64,000 nt of DNA from Liolophura sinensis (GCF_032854445.1 NC_088302.1:7313338-7377337), one strand, 5' to 3'. Shown: positions 22,166-36,339, counted from the first letter of the stretch. Notes: generated by a model from the sequence alone, not told the origin. A program made the numbers and translations.

Positions 22166-24933
22166 TAAAATTGTAAGAGAATGTAAAATACATGTATATG
22201 CAAGTGGAAAATGAATTAACTGAAATGTCAAAAAAACAAAAAAATCATGTTATTCTGCTCAATAGATAATTTGAGATGCATACATTTTGAAATCTTCCTG
22301 AGATGCTGACTATGAAATTTAATCAGGCAGTTCTGGTATCAAGTCAGGCAATGAAATTTTGTGGGAATTGTCACCCTGTAGCTTTGACTTCCGGCATCAT
22401 TTTTCAGGTGTACAGAGTGCTTGGTCTGTTCTAGTGTGGCATTAAATAATGCCAAAGAGATGGTCATTTTTAAGTTAGCTTCTTTTTTACCATAAAAGTG
22501 CCATGCATATTCATGTTTCAATCACCATATGATCTTGTAAAATATGACTTGTCTGTGTTATGTGTCTTTGTAGTTTGTGGAATCCAAAGATGGGCATTTG
22601 AAGCCCACAGTCTAAAATGTTGGGCCGTTGGATATGCTTACATAGAGTATATATATATACCCTGGTGAAAGCGTACGTGAGAAGGTCCTCAAATATGCTA
22701 TTAGTGGGAAACAGTGTAATGCTCAATAGACAAGTTTGGCCCACTTTGAGATGTTCTTCAATGCAAAGAGATTCTTTCTAGGTGAAAGTATTGAACCAGT
22801 TCAAGGTCAGCAAAGTCAGACAGAGAAATGACAGATAAAATATGCAAACGTTCTGTCAGGATCTGCCGTGCAAATCCCAATACAAACTGTTATGGGTGAA
22901 CTCTGGCGACACGTGTGTTGTCCTCTCCCAATGAAAACATCCACAACATGTAGGTATAGGCGGGGTGATGCTTTCTGGAATGACAGCAACAAAATTGTCA
23001 GAGTCGCAAATATAGATTTGACAGGAAATACATGTATTTGTGCGAGACACAGGGATGACTGGCATTCAGGTATTCATGTTTCATTTCCTGATGCAGTTCC
23101 TTATTAACTCATGAGTGTTGTATTGGTTAAATATATTGGTTTTATTCAGTTTAAGAGAATTGTTTCAGCTGAAAAAAGATAGGCATGACTTTACTTCATG
23201 TCCTGGGTACTCTGAGCCAAGAGATGTAATTTACAGGTATACGTAATAATCTACATATTACCCACAAATATGAGCAGATACATGTAAGAAATTTTAATAT
23301 TTTGTCATTGTTGTCTTTTTGCTTTTGTTAGATTTATATTTTGTTGTTGTGGACTATATGTGGAGATCTGGTACCTGTTCCTAAATGTAGCCTAATTTGA
23401 CCTCGGTATAATCATGTCATTAACAACCATGTGTTCATCATATGACTGAAAGCGTGTTAAGTACAACATAAAAACCCAAGTGTACATAAATACCATGTGT
23501 TGCCATGGTAACAATAAACCTATATAACCAACAATAACTGTGTGGAACTCGGCCCCAAAGACGTAAAATGTGCACAGTAAAGATTGTGGGTGGTTATGTA
23601 ATCTATACAGGTCTGTATGTGTAAGCTTTCTATAGATTTTGATACAAGACTGTTGTAAACTGGAAGCCGGGATCATGTGGCCATTTGGCTTCAACAGTAG
23701 ATCCTTCTTCTGCTGAAGTGTTTGAACTGGGGCATTTCTGTTTGTAGAACGAGGCTATAATGGAAAATTAGAGATTTGTTTATGATTCCTTGGAATGAAA
23801 ACTTCGTGTTGGGGAAGACAAGGAGAAAAATCTCGACAGGGCATGCATTTAAGCCGCATTGGCAGCCTGTCCATGTGGGGTTGTTTCCCCCGCTGCAGTT
23901 TCATAAAGAACAAAGTTGCAAGGAAATGTCTGTATAATATTGACTGGGCTTTTAAGTCTATAGACTCAGGCTTCAGGGGTGGCGCAACACCGTGCAGGGC
24001 TGGTCCCAAACAATTCTCCTGTTCCGTAAGGATTTGCCAAAGTAATGTGGGGCCTAGCATGGGATTATCCCGGTCAATTCCGTGTCCTTTCTTTGCTTGT
24101 GCCGGCAGACATGTAGGAAATGTGTGATTCAAACCGGGAGTTATACAGGCTGCTCACATGCACACACAAGCAAGGATGCAGGTTCTTCTGTTTGAATTAC
24201 ATGTAAACACTGTTACAGCTTCAAGGTGGGACATGCAGGCTGGCAGGGGCACCTTGGCAAGTCAAAATGAGCTAGTTTTAATTGCCATTCATGTGTCCTG
24301 TTTGTGTTTTGACTTAAGTTTCGAGCTGTTGGTGCAGTGGAGAAAAGTTTCTGCTTTTGCATAGACTTTCCCTTTTGGTCTGCAATAGGACATGGGAATT
24401 AAAGTCTGCAGCAACCTGTGGATGGTCGCTGAGTAATGGAAGGTCTGAGTAATTCATTCTTTCGAGATTGCTGTCAAGAAAGGACCCAAGCGGCTGTCCA
24501 AATTAAACACAGGGGAGAATATAGATTTATACCATAGCCTAGCACAGTGGCTTTGCAGCTTGCAAAATGCACAGATTGAATTGATTATATTGTTTGCTTG
24601 TCAGTTCTGGTACATATGTCACATGTATGCATGTTGAGAAATGTAGATGATCAATACATGCAGTTGAAATGTGCGCGGTCCCTGATTGAATGCATGGTAA
24701 TGTCCCTCCATATACATCCAGCTTACATGTGCAGGATATTCAGGTTATGACAAGAAGGAAACTTAGTCTCCCTGTAACATAAAACCTCTCAATAGATTTC
24801 CAAAACTGATACAAACATGTATACATAACAAGAGGTGTTAAAGAATATGGTACCTGTAGGCATGTTACTGTGCATTGTTAAGTACATATACTTGACTCTA
24901 CATCGTATTTCAAGTAGGATACTGTTAAGTGTC
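22166..24933. other. Non-coding stretch with one two-strand ORF patch
   Basis: At 23755-24132 a 125-codon minus frame and a 110-codon plus frame overlap in a patch of balanced GC. A 30-bp SINE family 1 scrap (GCAGCAACCTGTGGATGGTC) lies at about 24408. No splice-supported exon was found. Confidence 0.35.
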
Positions 24934-25284
24934 ATGTATGTGTGTGTAAGCTTGTCCAGTACATGTATCTGTGTGTGAGCTTGTCCATTACATGTATGTG
25001 TGTGTAAGCTTGTCCAGTACGTGTATCTGTGTGTGAGCTTGTCAAGTACATGTATCTGTGTGTGAGCTTGTCCAGTACATGTATATGTGTGTAAACTTGT
25101 CCAGTACATGTATCTGTGTGTAAGCTTGTCAAGTACGTGTATGTGTGTGTGAGCTTGTCCAGTACGTGTATCTGTGTGTGAGCTTGTCCAGTACTTGTAT
25201 CTGTGTGTGAGCTTGTCTAGTACATGTATGTATGTGTAAGCTTGTCCAGTAAATGTATGAGTGTGTAAGCTTGTCCAGTACATA
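24934..25284. repeat. 29-bp minisatellite, about 12 copies
   Basis: Unit GTGTGWGCTTGTCCAGTACA then TGTATCTGT. Unit starts (the C of CTTGTCC) fall at 24951 and every 29 bases to 25270. Variants include CCATTA, CAAGTA and ACGTG. On the minus strand all three frames of the unit are stop-free, so a 170-codon frame (24789-25301) reads through with a 29-residue super-period. This is a repeat by-product and is not called as a gene. Confidence 0.95.
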
Positions 25285-25989
25285 TGTACACATGCAACCA
25301 TTATTTACTTGACGTCTTTAGTGAGTGTTTTGTATGGTGTATTGTAAGCTGTGCCATTGGTTAGAATGTTTGTCATATGTAATTATAGTCAGCATAGTTT
25401 TGTATGGGTGGAAGAAACTGGACATTGAAAGTGACTTTAACATCATATATGGCCCTCAAGGTTCAGATAATAATTCAGATAATAATTTTCCAGTCTTTTA
25501 TTAAGTTTTAATAGTTAGGTATGTACAAAAACACATTCTACTATATTTTACTGTCTTAAAGAAATTATGATACATTTATGTGCATCTTGAAAGAGTGTTG
25601 CTTTTTTGAAAAACTAAATGATTTTAATGGCACATACGAAAACATCTGACTACCACAAGGATGTACATATAAACCCTCTCCAGGAACTAGGTAAATGGAA
25701 GTGCCCCAGTGTTTTGTCACAGTAGGTATATGACACACAGGGAAAATATCAAAGGGAAAAGCCTGTTTAACCTTTTACATAGCCTAGGTATAGCTTACAT
25801 CAACATGTGTGGCAACACTGATAGTCTGACATGACACATAGAAAGTTCACTAAGACTATGGTGGGTTGCTATGAGTGTTCACCCTAGGGTACCCCACAAA
25901 TGTTAAAGTGTTGTTACATTAGTCTGTTATTTTCAACATTTACATGCAAAAACACTTAAGTCTTGTTTTATGAAAACTGTGAATGCCAG
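25285..25989. other. Non-coding stretch
   Basis: A short direct repeat CAGATAATAATT x 2 lies at about 25464-25488. Nothing else was recognised. Confidence 0.3.
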
Positions 25990-26292
25990 AACTTGTCTCT
26001 CCATTAATGGTACGGGTGTGGGTTCAAACCCGATCTTGGGCACGGAAGTTGTCAATTTCCTCTCTCTCGTTATTCACTGGGATGACAATTAGTGGTTGAC
26101 GCACACAGGACAATCACTTGTTCTCCACTGATATGTTGTGCATACATCTTCATTTCACATGTGGTAAAGTTTTCCAAAGGCGAGTGGTTTATTTCAGGTA
26201 TACCAATTTCATCCACTCGTAAACTGACATCTGTTTTGTGAGTGGATATACTTAATTAAGTATGACATTAAACAACTATCAAATACATAAAT
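25990..26292 (+). mobile_element. tRNA-derived SINE family 3, decayed
   Basis: It starts with a B-box-like GTGGGTTCAAACCCGATCTT. Then come TTGTCAATTTCCTCTCTCTC and a body unlike family 1. It ends AGTATGACATTAAACAACTA followed by TCAAATACATAAATA, a decayed version of the family 1 tail. The A-box end is not clear. Confidence 0.5.
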
Positions 26293-27767
26293 ATATCATG
26301 CTGTCATTTTCATTTTAATTGATGAAATTACATGGAACTTTGTTTCTGTTGGTATACATGCATTATATAAGACTGGTGTATAAAACTTGCCGTTGTGTAA
26401 TTGGATCTACAGTTAGCATAAATATGAAGCATTACTAGGGCAATTAAGCAGTTTGTAAGTGGGACATGAAGAAGAAAGAGAACTGAGAGAAGATAAGTTG
26501 TTGGAGACTGTGGACAACTTTAAAAATTACAGAGTGTATACAAGACCTTATCATTAGTGTTACAGGTAGTTTACAATCTCAGGCCGGATCCATGTCTCCT
26601 CTTACTACACAGTCTTTCACAAGACTTCGTTAATCAGTTTTCATAAATTTTATACTGTAGTTCAAACCCATCTCTATGCCCCAAGAAGAAAGCTTAGTCA
26701 GCCTTTTTTGTACTTTAATTTGTTTGGACACATCCCAAACTGAATATTGAGAAATAAAAACCAAGCATTTTATATATTAACTCCCTCCCACAATCGCAAG
26801 AGGAAATAGTGTGTTAACATGGGATATGCCATGACTAAGACAAGGAGCTTCCACAGTCTCGTTTGTGGGACTTGTATATCCTCCACGCATTATCAGCTTC
26901 CTAGATGCATCTCATCAGATTCTGTTCCAGTCGGTTCTCCCTGGAAGTGATCAACCAGAGTCACTTAATTTAATTGAAATGCACATAGATTCAATTCCTG
27001 TTCATTTGTGATGCCCAGGACAGGCAATGTCAGGGGAATTCTTTTGGGAAACTGAGGTATATCTACTATGAGATTTCATCTAATCATTCTACAGCATGCA
27101 GAACGCTGTGTACAGTCTGCCTTTATTGGATTTGTTCTGTGAGATTTAATTTGGAATTTGGAAATGAGGCATAATCCCTTTTAGTCCTGGCGGACATTTA
27201 TACAAGAAGGATGTTTGTTATGCTGTGAATGTACATGCAGCTGTAGTGTGAAATTTAGCACAAAATACATGTATGTTTATAAATGTTGTACTGACTTTGA
27301 CACAAATGACATGTTTAACTGTGCCTGTGTAGAAGTACCTGTAAGATACTTATAGATGAGGGTTTATGTTTTGTCTTTTCTTTGTTTTTAGCCTTAAATT
27401 ACACTATTGTGTTTGTTTTTTCTTTGTTTTTGTTTTTCATCATCATTATAGATTATGTAAGTTTGTGAGCAGTTTCATTTGAACCTTTCATTATTGTCAG
27501 TATCCTTTCATAAAGGGACTTATGCACTTAACGCAAAGTGACATTTTCAAGTTTTTGTAACGTGGTAAAGCAGATGACATCTCACTGATGAGGTTAGAAG
27601 TTGGTGTTGATGTTATCGCAGACGTTTTTCTCTAGGCCTTTTCTTGTGAGTAATGAAGCTTGATGCTCTTCTCTTTAATACTGCAGATGACAGCTTTTCA
27701 CACGCACACACTTTGTTTCACTGGGTTAGCTCTACATGTACTTGTCAGCTCATATAAAAGTAACACG
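26293..27767. other. Non-coding stretch
   Basis: AT-rich with frequent stops. No element or exon was recognised. Confidence 0.3.
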
Positions 27768-27921
27768 TACGTGGGAAGGTCTGCCAGCAACCTGTGGATG
27801 GTCGTGAGTTTCCCATGGGCTCTTCCCGGTTTCCTCCCACCTTAATACTGGCCGCCGTCATATAACTGAAATATTCTTGAGAACTGCGTAAAACACCGAT
27901 CAGATACATAAATAAATAAAA
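27768..27921 (+). mobile_element. SINE family 1, 5'-truncated
   Basis: ACGTGGGAAGGTCTGCCAGC, then GTTTCCTCCCACCTTAATAC, then GAAATATTCTTGAGAACTGC and AAACACCGATCAGATACATA. The tRNA head is absent. Confidence 0.85.
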
Positions 27922-30900
27922 GTTACACCTGCAGAATGATTGCAAATGTTATGAAATGGCTCTAGAGGACTGCATTTTTTAAGTAAAAGGGTAATTTATT
28001 TTAAACATTTGGTTGACATAAAATATGTCAAAACAAAGTGTACATATACCAATAGTGTAATGAGTTAAATCAGATAGAAGGGGCAATTCCTCAGCTTACA
28101 GAACTGCTGGCAAATTCATCTCCAAACAACATTTTAGTAACGTGATAAAAGTGCACATATATAAAAGTATGTGCATTTGTAAGGGAAAACTTTCATTTAT
28201 ATGTGACGCTGTTGCCTTTATATACTTAATGCTTGTCTCCATGATAAAGGAATTCATCTTTAGGGTTAGTGAAGCAAAACCTAAAACCAGTATACAAATC
28301 TCAAGTAATTGCTAAAATATATTTCTGTTTTCCTGTTTTTTTGCTCAAGAAAAAAAACGTTGACAGAGGATGAATGTTTATGTCTGTAGATGACCCAATT
28401 CTCACGAATTTAAGGTCACCAAAGTTAGCTCTGATTTTAATTGTATCCTAAGACAAATATTTGATATTTGTCTTGGAACCTGTCTATATGTGTTTAACAG
28501 ATGAAAATCATTAACCTAGCACAAGTAACATTGTATCAAGAAAACTCATCCAGAATAAAGAAAGAGTCTAATAGATAAGTTCTTACTGAATCAGTAGATT
28601 AAAAAGTTTGTTTATAAACGTTATGAGTAAACACTTTTCATAATGTGGACTTGGATAATGGGTATTACTGGTAAATAATGACAGTGCTATTTAGGCTTTC
28701 ATTGAGCAGGTCTTAATGTTCAGGTTGTTAGCTCTTGAATAAATATATAGATGTCAGGCACTGCTCCAGGTTGGCATGTTTCCACCCTGTATCCAGTGTT
28801 GACCTCTAATTGTTCAGATTAAAAAAAAAAAAAAAAGCGAAGACATGTTTGCAAAAGGTGATGGCGGAAATTTAGTTCAATTTCCTCTCTTTTTTTTGTG
28901 TTAAAATGGAGAGTGCTAGAGGCTTAAGATGCCTGTTTCTCTTCAGCGGGCAATTACCCTTAATCAGCTGCCATCAAAATGTGTCAACTTTTTGAGCAGA
29001 TTTTAACATGTTCCCTATCAAAGGTAAGACAAAGGTAAGAAAGGTGCTTGATTCACCAAAAGCATGTTTAGCGCCATCACTTTTGCTTTTTAAGTCACGT
29101 TATTTGAAAAATTATTTCAACCAGTAAATTCATATAAGCTCGTATATGTAGTGATGTATTATTGACTGTTTTCTTGCTTTTAAAAAATGGAATTATATAT
29201 ACTGGTTGCACTTGTTTAATGTTCATGTATTGTTATGGAGAGCCTCTGGGAAGAGCAAATTGTTAAATTTAAAAGAGCTACCCTCTTTAAATAAAGGTTT
29301 CATTCATTCACGCAGATCGTGGAAGTGAAGTTCAATACTTTCAATATAAACAGTTCTATTTTTGAAACATTATTGTGAATCTGTACAGGAGCATAATGAT
29401 TACATTCTTTCAATTACCCTTTGATCTCTGAAATGTCCAAAATTATTCAATCACTTCTAAGTGAGTTAACCAACGAATGCGCTGATGATGAAGAGATCTT
29501 TCCTACCATTTCAAAAGCTGATTTTGTTTTTGTGTGGTATGAAACTACAAACATGTGCATGTGCATGTAGATGTCTACATGTTTTCAGTTTGGATGAACA
29601 TATGTACATGCATGCCTGATTGCAACTGGAATAGATTGAATGGTTTACACAGGACAGTCTGCTTGAAGACATGACCTTTTTTCACACATTATAATTTCTA
29701 TGGGTCAAGCTGTGAAAAATTTTATCATACGTATCATGCGTTCTCGAATTTCTCGGTACATATTTTGCTAAATTAAAATTAATTGATTCAATTATTAAAG
29801 TTTATGCTTAGTGTGATGTGAATAATTAGAGGAAAAGGATGTCTGGTTTGTATGACGTCTTCTCCTTAGCAGTACACGATAAGTGTACTGGTTTTTTTGT
29901 CCAGCACCGATAATGAGGTAACAAGGGGACTAAGTGCAATCCATTCAAACCTGTATTCTGGGTCATGATAGCGATCAGAATCATTAAGATGAGGCGTCTT
30001 CGGCAGGATAACATTACACACCCTGCTCTATGTAAAGCTTTGCCCTGTCATGCCTGCAATTGATGATCATTTTTCTAATTCACAAAGTGGATTCGTTTTT
30101 CTCAACCGAATCCTGGTGGTGTAGTGCACTCAGTATTTATAGAGAGCCACTTGGCAATCAAAGAGGATGTTTCCTTCCTTCCGGTAATGGGTTATGTAAG
30201 ATAATGGCTACATGTACGTGCTAAAACCAAAGGGGAATAACTTCAAGATGGTGGAATAGTTGGCTCGTTTCCACACAGATGTAATACTGATTAAGTACTG
30301 GTTTACTACTGGTACATTTCCAGATCAGCATTAATTGTTGACTTGCTGCAGGCGGTCCTGTGCATTTGTTGGATTTGCACTAACAAGACAGGTCTTGGTG
30401 GTCTGGCTAGTTTAAAATGGCAAGAAAAAAAACCCATTATTTTCTACACCTGGTCCTGCTAATGATTATTTTTTCGATCATGATGGACATGGCAATTTGA
30501 AACTGTGTGCAGGATGAATGCATCCTGTTTAAAGGAATTATACACTGGGGAAGGACAGCAAAATATACGTGAAACATAATAATACAGACAACATTGGTCA
30601 TGGTGCCATTAAAATGGTTGTTATTTCAGACCGAGGAAAGTTTTAAGTATCAGACATAAATTAAAGTGACTTATTTTCTGTAAAAAAACAAATTTAATAT
30701 GCATCCTTTATTTAGATGAACCTGTTCAGTGGATGTTCACAACTGAGCACATTTTTCTGATACTAAGACTTCCATTGCGCAACGGATGTTTAGTTTAGAG
30801 AATTGTTTTATTCTCCTATTGGGTGTATACTCTAGTGCTTATTATCTCTAGAGCCTCCCGCATGCCAGATGTAGTATCTGGAGGGCAATGGTTTACATTG

Positions 30901-31438
30901 ACGTAGCCCTTGTCATTATTGCCTCAATGGCATTGCCTTGTTTCCTGTGAAGGATGAAACAGGTATCTGCACTCTAGTTCAAATTTATGTTCCCTGCTGT
31001 ATATATAGCTGACACATAAGGCAAAGTTCTTATTCTGAGAAATCCAAGGATTGATTTTACAAGAAGGGATCAGTTACCAATTAAGAGTTGCACGAATACA
31101 ATATATTAAACATTTACTGTATCTGCCAGCTGTGGTTAAATGGAGATACAGAGCACGTTAATAGAACCAGGCCAGGTCATGAAAGAATCCTGGAAGATCT
31201 TATGCAATCTTTCAGTCCCTAGATTACTCCTGGTAATCCCCCTCCTGGTAAGTTTGGGCGTCTAAGCAGCAAAAATAACTTAATTAACTGGCGAAAGGAC
31301 TCATAAGGCCATTCATGTGGTTATGCACGAAGGTTCTCCATCATGGCATAGGTCTTGATTGAGCTCGCTTTGCATATATGGAAATGTACATGTGTGTATT
31401 ACACATGGGAATTATGTCAATATCCAAAGGTTTGTAGT
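27922..31438. other. Non-coding stretch
   Basis: No exon-like block was seen. A poly-A run lies at about 28820-28836. Short AT-rich homeodomain-type words (for example CAATTACCCTTAATCAGCTG at about 28950) occur but cannot be called regulatory from one sequence. A donor-like CTCCTG|GTAAGT at 31247 has only a 32-base open block behind it. Confidence 0.3.
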
Positions 31439-31643
31439 CTACCCTAATTCCTCAACCCTTTGGCATATGAAAGAGCAACTTTCAATGCAATTTATACACA
31501 TTTTGGAAACTAAACTGCATTGGTTGGATTGACCAGTTTCAGGGAGTTACAAAAAGTATAATTTGATCAGTCAACACAGAATAATGCCTTGAGGCTATGC
31601 TTGATTAAACACCTTGCAATCCTGTGAAAATGTTGAATTATGG
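31439..31643 (+). mobile_element. MITE family A copy
   Basis: It begins CTACCCTAATTCCTCAACCC and ends TGAAAATGTTGAATTATGGT, whose reverse complement is ACCATAATTCAACATTTTCA. The interior matches the copies at 2852 and 47265. Confidence 0.8.
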
Positions 31644-33649
31644 TTTCCTTCACACGTAAACCGGCCTCACTGCTGCTCTATTATTTAATTATTCTTCACT
31701 GTATGGAGTTAAACGTCAGATCAGTAAATAAAACACATTGAAGCAACATATTATTTTTGAGAGTTAATTTTTGATAAGCTGTTAAAGCCTGTAGGATTTC
31801 TGTGCTGCTAGAAGTCCTGTTCATGGAATTTATAATGGTCAAAAAAGAGTTCACAGAAACCTGAAACTTTGCAACAATGTAAATGTATATGGTGTTTTCT
31901 GTGAACTCTTAAGGTTGACTGAAATACACCATCATACAGTAGATGAAGTATACAGTCCTTTAATGGACATATGTACATGTATGTAGAGCAGGTTTATTAA
32001 GCCTTTGGCCAGAATCACTTGAATCAGTTGTTACCTATGCACTGTCAGGACTTTATAAAATGTGTATCAGGAAAGTAATATTAAGAATAAATAATACATT
32101 AACAAACATTTGTAAGAGAAAACTTTTGTATTTAATTTTATCCTCAGCCACCTATAGTCTAGGACTTGGGCAGTGTGTAAACATTTATTTTGGCCCAAAA
32201 AAAAAAACCACCACCAGTAACAACTTTGCTGAATGTCAAAGTGTTATAGCATTTCAGCATAGTCATTTCATAGAGATACTGCATTGTTTGTGTTACCATA
32301 ACCTTTAGTCTGTGTCTGTCTAACAGTCTGTATAAATATATCTAGATACATATACCATCGTTAGGCGATGCTTACATGTATGAGGTAACCTAATGTATGG
32401 TAGGTTGTCCTGGTGGCAGATCTGCAGATCATGTCATTATTATCACATACACTATGTACACTGGCCTGTGAAACGTACAGTGAAAGGCTGATTAGAGCCC
32501 TATTGTTTTAAATGCTATTTATCTTTTATCTGCACAAGGCAGCATACATATATATAACACCATTCATTATGAACCATTCTCATGCACTGAAATTTCACCT
32601 TAATTATTGGGTCCAATCGGAAGGAGCAAGTGTAGGCCTATGTATTGCCTTTGTTTTCCTATTTGGGTTTGTAATGCATTTAGGGGACTTTTTTTGCCTT
32701 TTTCAGTATTCTGATTTGGTGTCTGCTGACATTGTGTGTTTTCCAAATTCAAAAAGGCATGGAAGGATAAATTATACAGGCCAAATTGTTAAATGAAAGA
32801 AATTGTTAATATTGTGCTGTGTTTTGTTATTCCTATTGATGGATACTACATATTTTTGTACAACCCTTATCGCTGTGTAATTCATATTACAGAACCTTAA
32901 TCTGTATTGCAAAATGGTTAAGAAATTGGGCCAAATTTAGACAGTAGATAAACCAACCAATACTAGTATCCAGAGACGCAAGGACTGAAGCCCAGAAGAT
33001 ACAAACCTGTTGTCAATGTACTGTCCAGCATTAAGGATCTCATCCGGTTTGATATGTCAGTGTTTGGGAGGACCCTAAGCTGGACACTTGTTCAGAGAGT
33101 ACAAACAAGGAATCAGAGGTTAACTCAAGATTAACAAGGAATTGTTCTGTTGACATTTCAAAAGGATCGTGTCTTCTACTTCCTGTGTGAATTTACGACT
33201 TCAGCAGCGGCATAATTGATTTTACACAGCCCAAAGATTGTAAGATTTGTTTTTGTACAAGCAGTATGATTCTATGAAAGGCTGTCGATTTTTTTCTCTA
33301 TTATTTTATGCACAACATGATAATTTACAGTAGTTTTCAAAACAGATTTAATGAATGCTGTTATTATTAATGCTTGTCTCAGATGAGGCCTTAATGTCCC
33401 TGTCCCAAAAACCCTTTTCAGTTTATTAGCGCTATTTGGAACAGTATACATGTAAGTTTGTGTTTATTTATACATAATTTTTGCTTCATCTGCCTGATTT
33501 CTGGCACTAGCAAACATTTGTGATTCACAGAAATTTTGTTTTCAGCTTTCGGCTGAGTGTCACATGTAGTATTCACCATTGGTCATTTATATGACAGTTA
33601 AACAGCAACAAGAACATGCAGTATCTGCATGAATAAGTATTGGCAGAAG
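31644..33649. other. Non-coding stretch
   Basis: A SINE-tail-like GTATGGAGTTAAACGTCAGA lies at about 31700. Two AT-rich open frames (32060-32308 and 32512-32796) lack exon signals. Confidence 0.3.
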
Positions 33650-33715
33650 CATGTGATGTGTATCAACATGTGACGTGTATTAACATGCAATGTGTAGTAA
33701 CATGTGAAAGTGTGA
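33650..33715. repeat. 17-bp tandem repeat, about 3.5 copies
   Basis: Unit CATGTGAYGTGTATYAA at 33650, 33667, 33684 and part at 33701. Copies have drifted. Confidence 0.75.
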
Positions 33716-34551
33716 AGTTGTGTTCACAGGCCTAAACATGTACATACCCATCTAGCTGATACCTGCACTCTCCCTTGAATACACACACATGGTTTTGTAT
33801 GTTAAGATCACAATTGTCATAGGACACTAATAAAAACTGATCACTTTCTGTTCGTTGCACAGTTTTATGACCTGTTCTTTTCCAACTCTTGACTGTAATT
33901 ATTCATGAGGGAGACATATATGGCTTGTCTCTCTTCACCCCACCCTGCTGGATACTCCCTTTACTGTCTCTGTGCTGCTGTGTCAGGCTTATTGGGATGA
34001 CTTTAATAGTTCTCCTGTCTTTACCCAGACTCCTTCACCAGGCTCCAGCCTCACATCCTCCCAAGTTCTCTTCACCACCTACAACATAATGTCTGACAAG
34101 GTTACAGCCAGGCCTGCTGGAGAGGAAATAATCCGCAAATTTTGTTGACATTTAAGCCTCTTGGAAATTACATGCTAGACCAAATGGGCTGGGAGGTATC
34201 AAGGACTTAAAGGGAGGCATTCATGTGGAAATACAGGGGATATTGCTTCATAAATGACTTAATTATATTTGCATGAAATTAAACGAACCCTTAGAATATC
34301 CTTACTACATCTGCATGAATCTTATGTTAACAGTGTACATTTTAATGCTTTTGTGACTTCAGCAAGAAACGGGGATGATGTGGCCAGGTGTGAGTTGTTC
34401 TTTGATCTCCTCTGTCGGCCTTGTCCTATTTTATCAAGGTGTTATTGAAATAATGATACATTCACCTGCACATGCAGCTTTGAACTTCAGCCCTGAGTAT
34501 ATCACTGCTTTAATGCATCTGTGCTCTGTAAAGCAGTAGTCTTTCTGTAGT
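33716..34551. other. Non-coding stretch
   Basis: A 66-codon proline/leucine-rich frame (33889-34089) was judged chance. Nothing else was recognised. Confidence 0.3.
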
Positions 34552-34787
34552 TTAATTTATTTATTTATTTCATTGGTGTTTTATTGTGTTATGGTGGGAG
34601 GAAATTGGAAAGTGCCCAAGGGAAACCCACAACCATCTGCAGGTTGCTGCCACACTTCCTCACATTACAACTGGAGAGGAAGCCAGCATGAGCTGGACTT
34701 AGTGGTTTACAGCTCACAGGGACTGCTTTTGCCTGAGCCCTCCTGCAGCTCCAGCATTATACCCACTCAGCCATAGAGGCCTCCCGC
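34552..34787 (-). mobile_element. SINE family 1, internally deleted (reverse)
   Basis: In plus-strand order: TTATTTATTTATTTCATTGG, TATGGTGGGAGGAAATTGG, CCATCTGCAGGTTGCTGCC, GAGGAAGCCAGCATGAGCTG, and the end CAGCCATAGAGGCCTCC. About 30 bases of the tail region (AAGAATATTTCACTTATACG) are missing. Confidence 0.9.
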
Positions 34788-36339
34788 CTTCCTGTCCTTA
34801 AAGGCATCACACACAACGCAGCTTGATTATTATCACAGTCTTCAAACTCCATCCTACATAAACACTCAGATTTATCAAACATCTGGGCATGTACATATGC
34901 TATTTTAACAACATTTCTGTTGATGTGTGTCTAGGTTAGCTTTCACTAAATTTGCAACAATAAGGCGGCTTTTAATTATACACAAATGTACATGTACATG
35001 TAGTTTGATTTCTTGTTCTGGCGTTCTGGTAGAATGTTTGTATAATCCTGTTGGGTATCTTATTCACAAAATGTCTTTCATGATAAAAGGGCTGTTTGTA
35101 TGAACATGGTTTAAACACATTTTGAAAATAGATATGTGCTTTTTACGAATTACACCAAAAAGTTGTTACTTCAAATCATATTTCGAAGTAAATGATGGCA
35201 GACTCTCTTCTAAGCTAAAGTGTTTCAAAAAATTCAAGCCACCCTGGAGTTAATTAGGGAAAATTAAGTTGTGGTTGCCAGTTGGGGAGAGCTGTCAGTA
35301 GAGAGTCAGACTGTTCCTTTACGTGCCCCTCATGCTGGGCTTGTCCGAGGGGGTCACACATCTTACCACAGGTGTCATAGGCAGATGTAGAATCAAAGTT
35401 ATATCCAATTACTCTCTTTTGGACTAGCATATATCTCCTTTTACGTATGACAGCAAGTTGCATGATGACAAAGATCATTTTTCAGTCAAATGGACCAGCT
35501 TTATGAGGTTTATTGCTGATGTGTAGAATGTATGTATTATTCGTTCAGCAGGACTACACCATCATGTTTTTATTACCAGCTCATGGACTACTTGTACCTG
35601 TGTATTAACATGGGGATCTGACAATATCCCAGAATTCAAAACTTTTCTTCAGAAGTTATCTTCTATTCCAATCTCATAAATCTGCCCAGAATACATCAGG
35701 AATATTAAATTTTTGATGCTTTGACTGATTTCATAAAAGTTTCATGAAGAGGAAACAGTTCCATGATCTTTGTCACCCACACAGCTGCTATAATAACAGC
35801 ACTGTTCAGTATTGTTCCTGTATATTATTCTTTTGGTCCACAGCTTCCAGTGCATGAATGAAATATTGTTGAGGATTGAGTTAAATGCAAATAAATCAAA
35901 TACATCATTCAGATGAAGCTTTGTTCTTCAGTGCACAGTGTATTGACCATTGACCAGTACTCTCACACGCTCCCAAATCCGGTTGATGGTGGTTTGGCTG
36001 CATTATTATAATTCATGAAATGTTGGCTGGTGATGGGTGGTGGTTTGTTGTGGTAACTCATGCATAAATGAAAAAATTATTGACTACTGGGTTACAAATC
36101 AATCAAATAAAATTTATAAAGTTACATGAATTTCGCTTAATTAGGACCAAACCCAATTATGTATGATTCATTCGCAATACTTAACTGCTATGATAGTTTG
36201 AAAAAATTCTTGATATTGGGTACGGAACACTAATGTAATTAAATAATTTTATTTGAGAAAATTTGTCTTCTTAATTCACTTAATGATGTGATAAACTGAT
36301 GAATTATAGCCTAATGTTGAATGATGATGTAGATGTAGC
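34788..36339. other. Non-coding stretch
   Basis: A scrap of SINE tail (GAAATATTGTTGAGGATTGA then AAATAAATCAAATAC) lies at about 35858-35902. No gene was seen. Confidence 0.35.

Noticed and set aside
28900-31000. Conserved non-coding enhancers with homeodomain-like words
   Set aside because: Such words are common in AT-rich DNA; without a second genome nothing supports the call.
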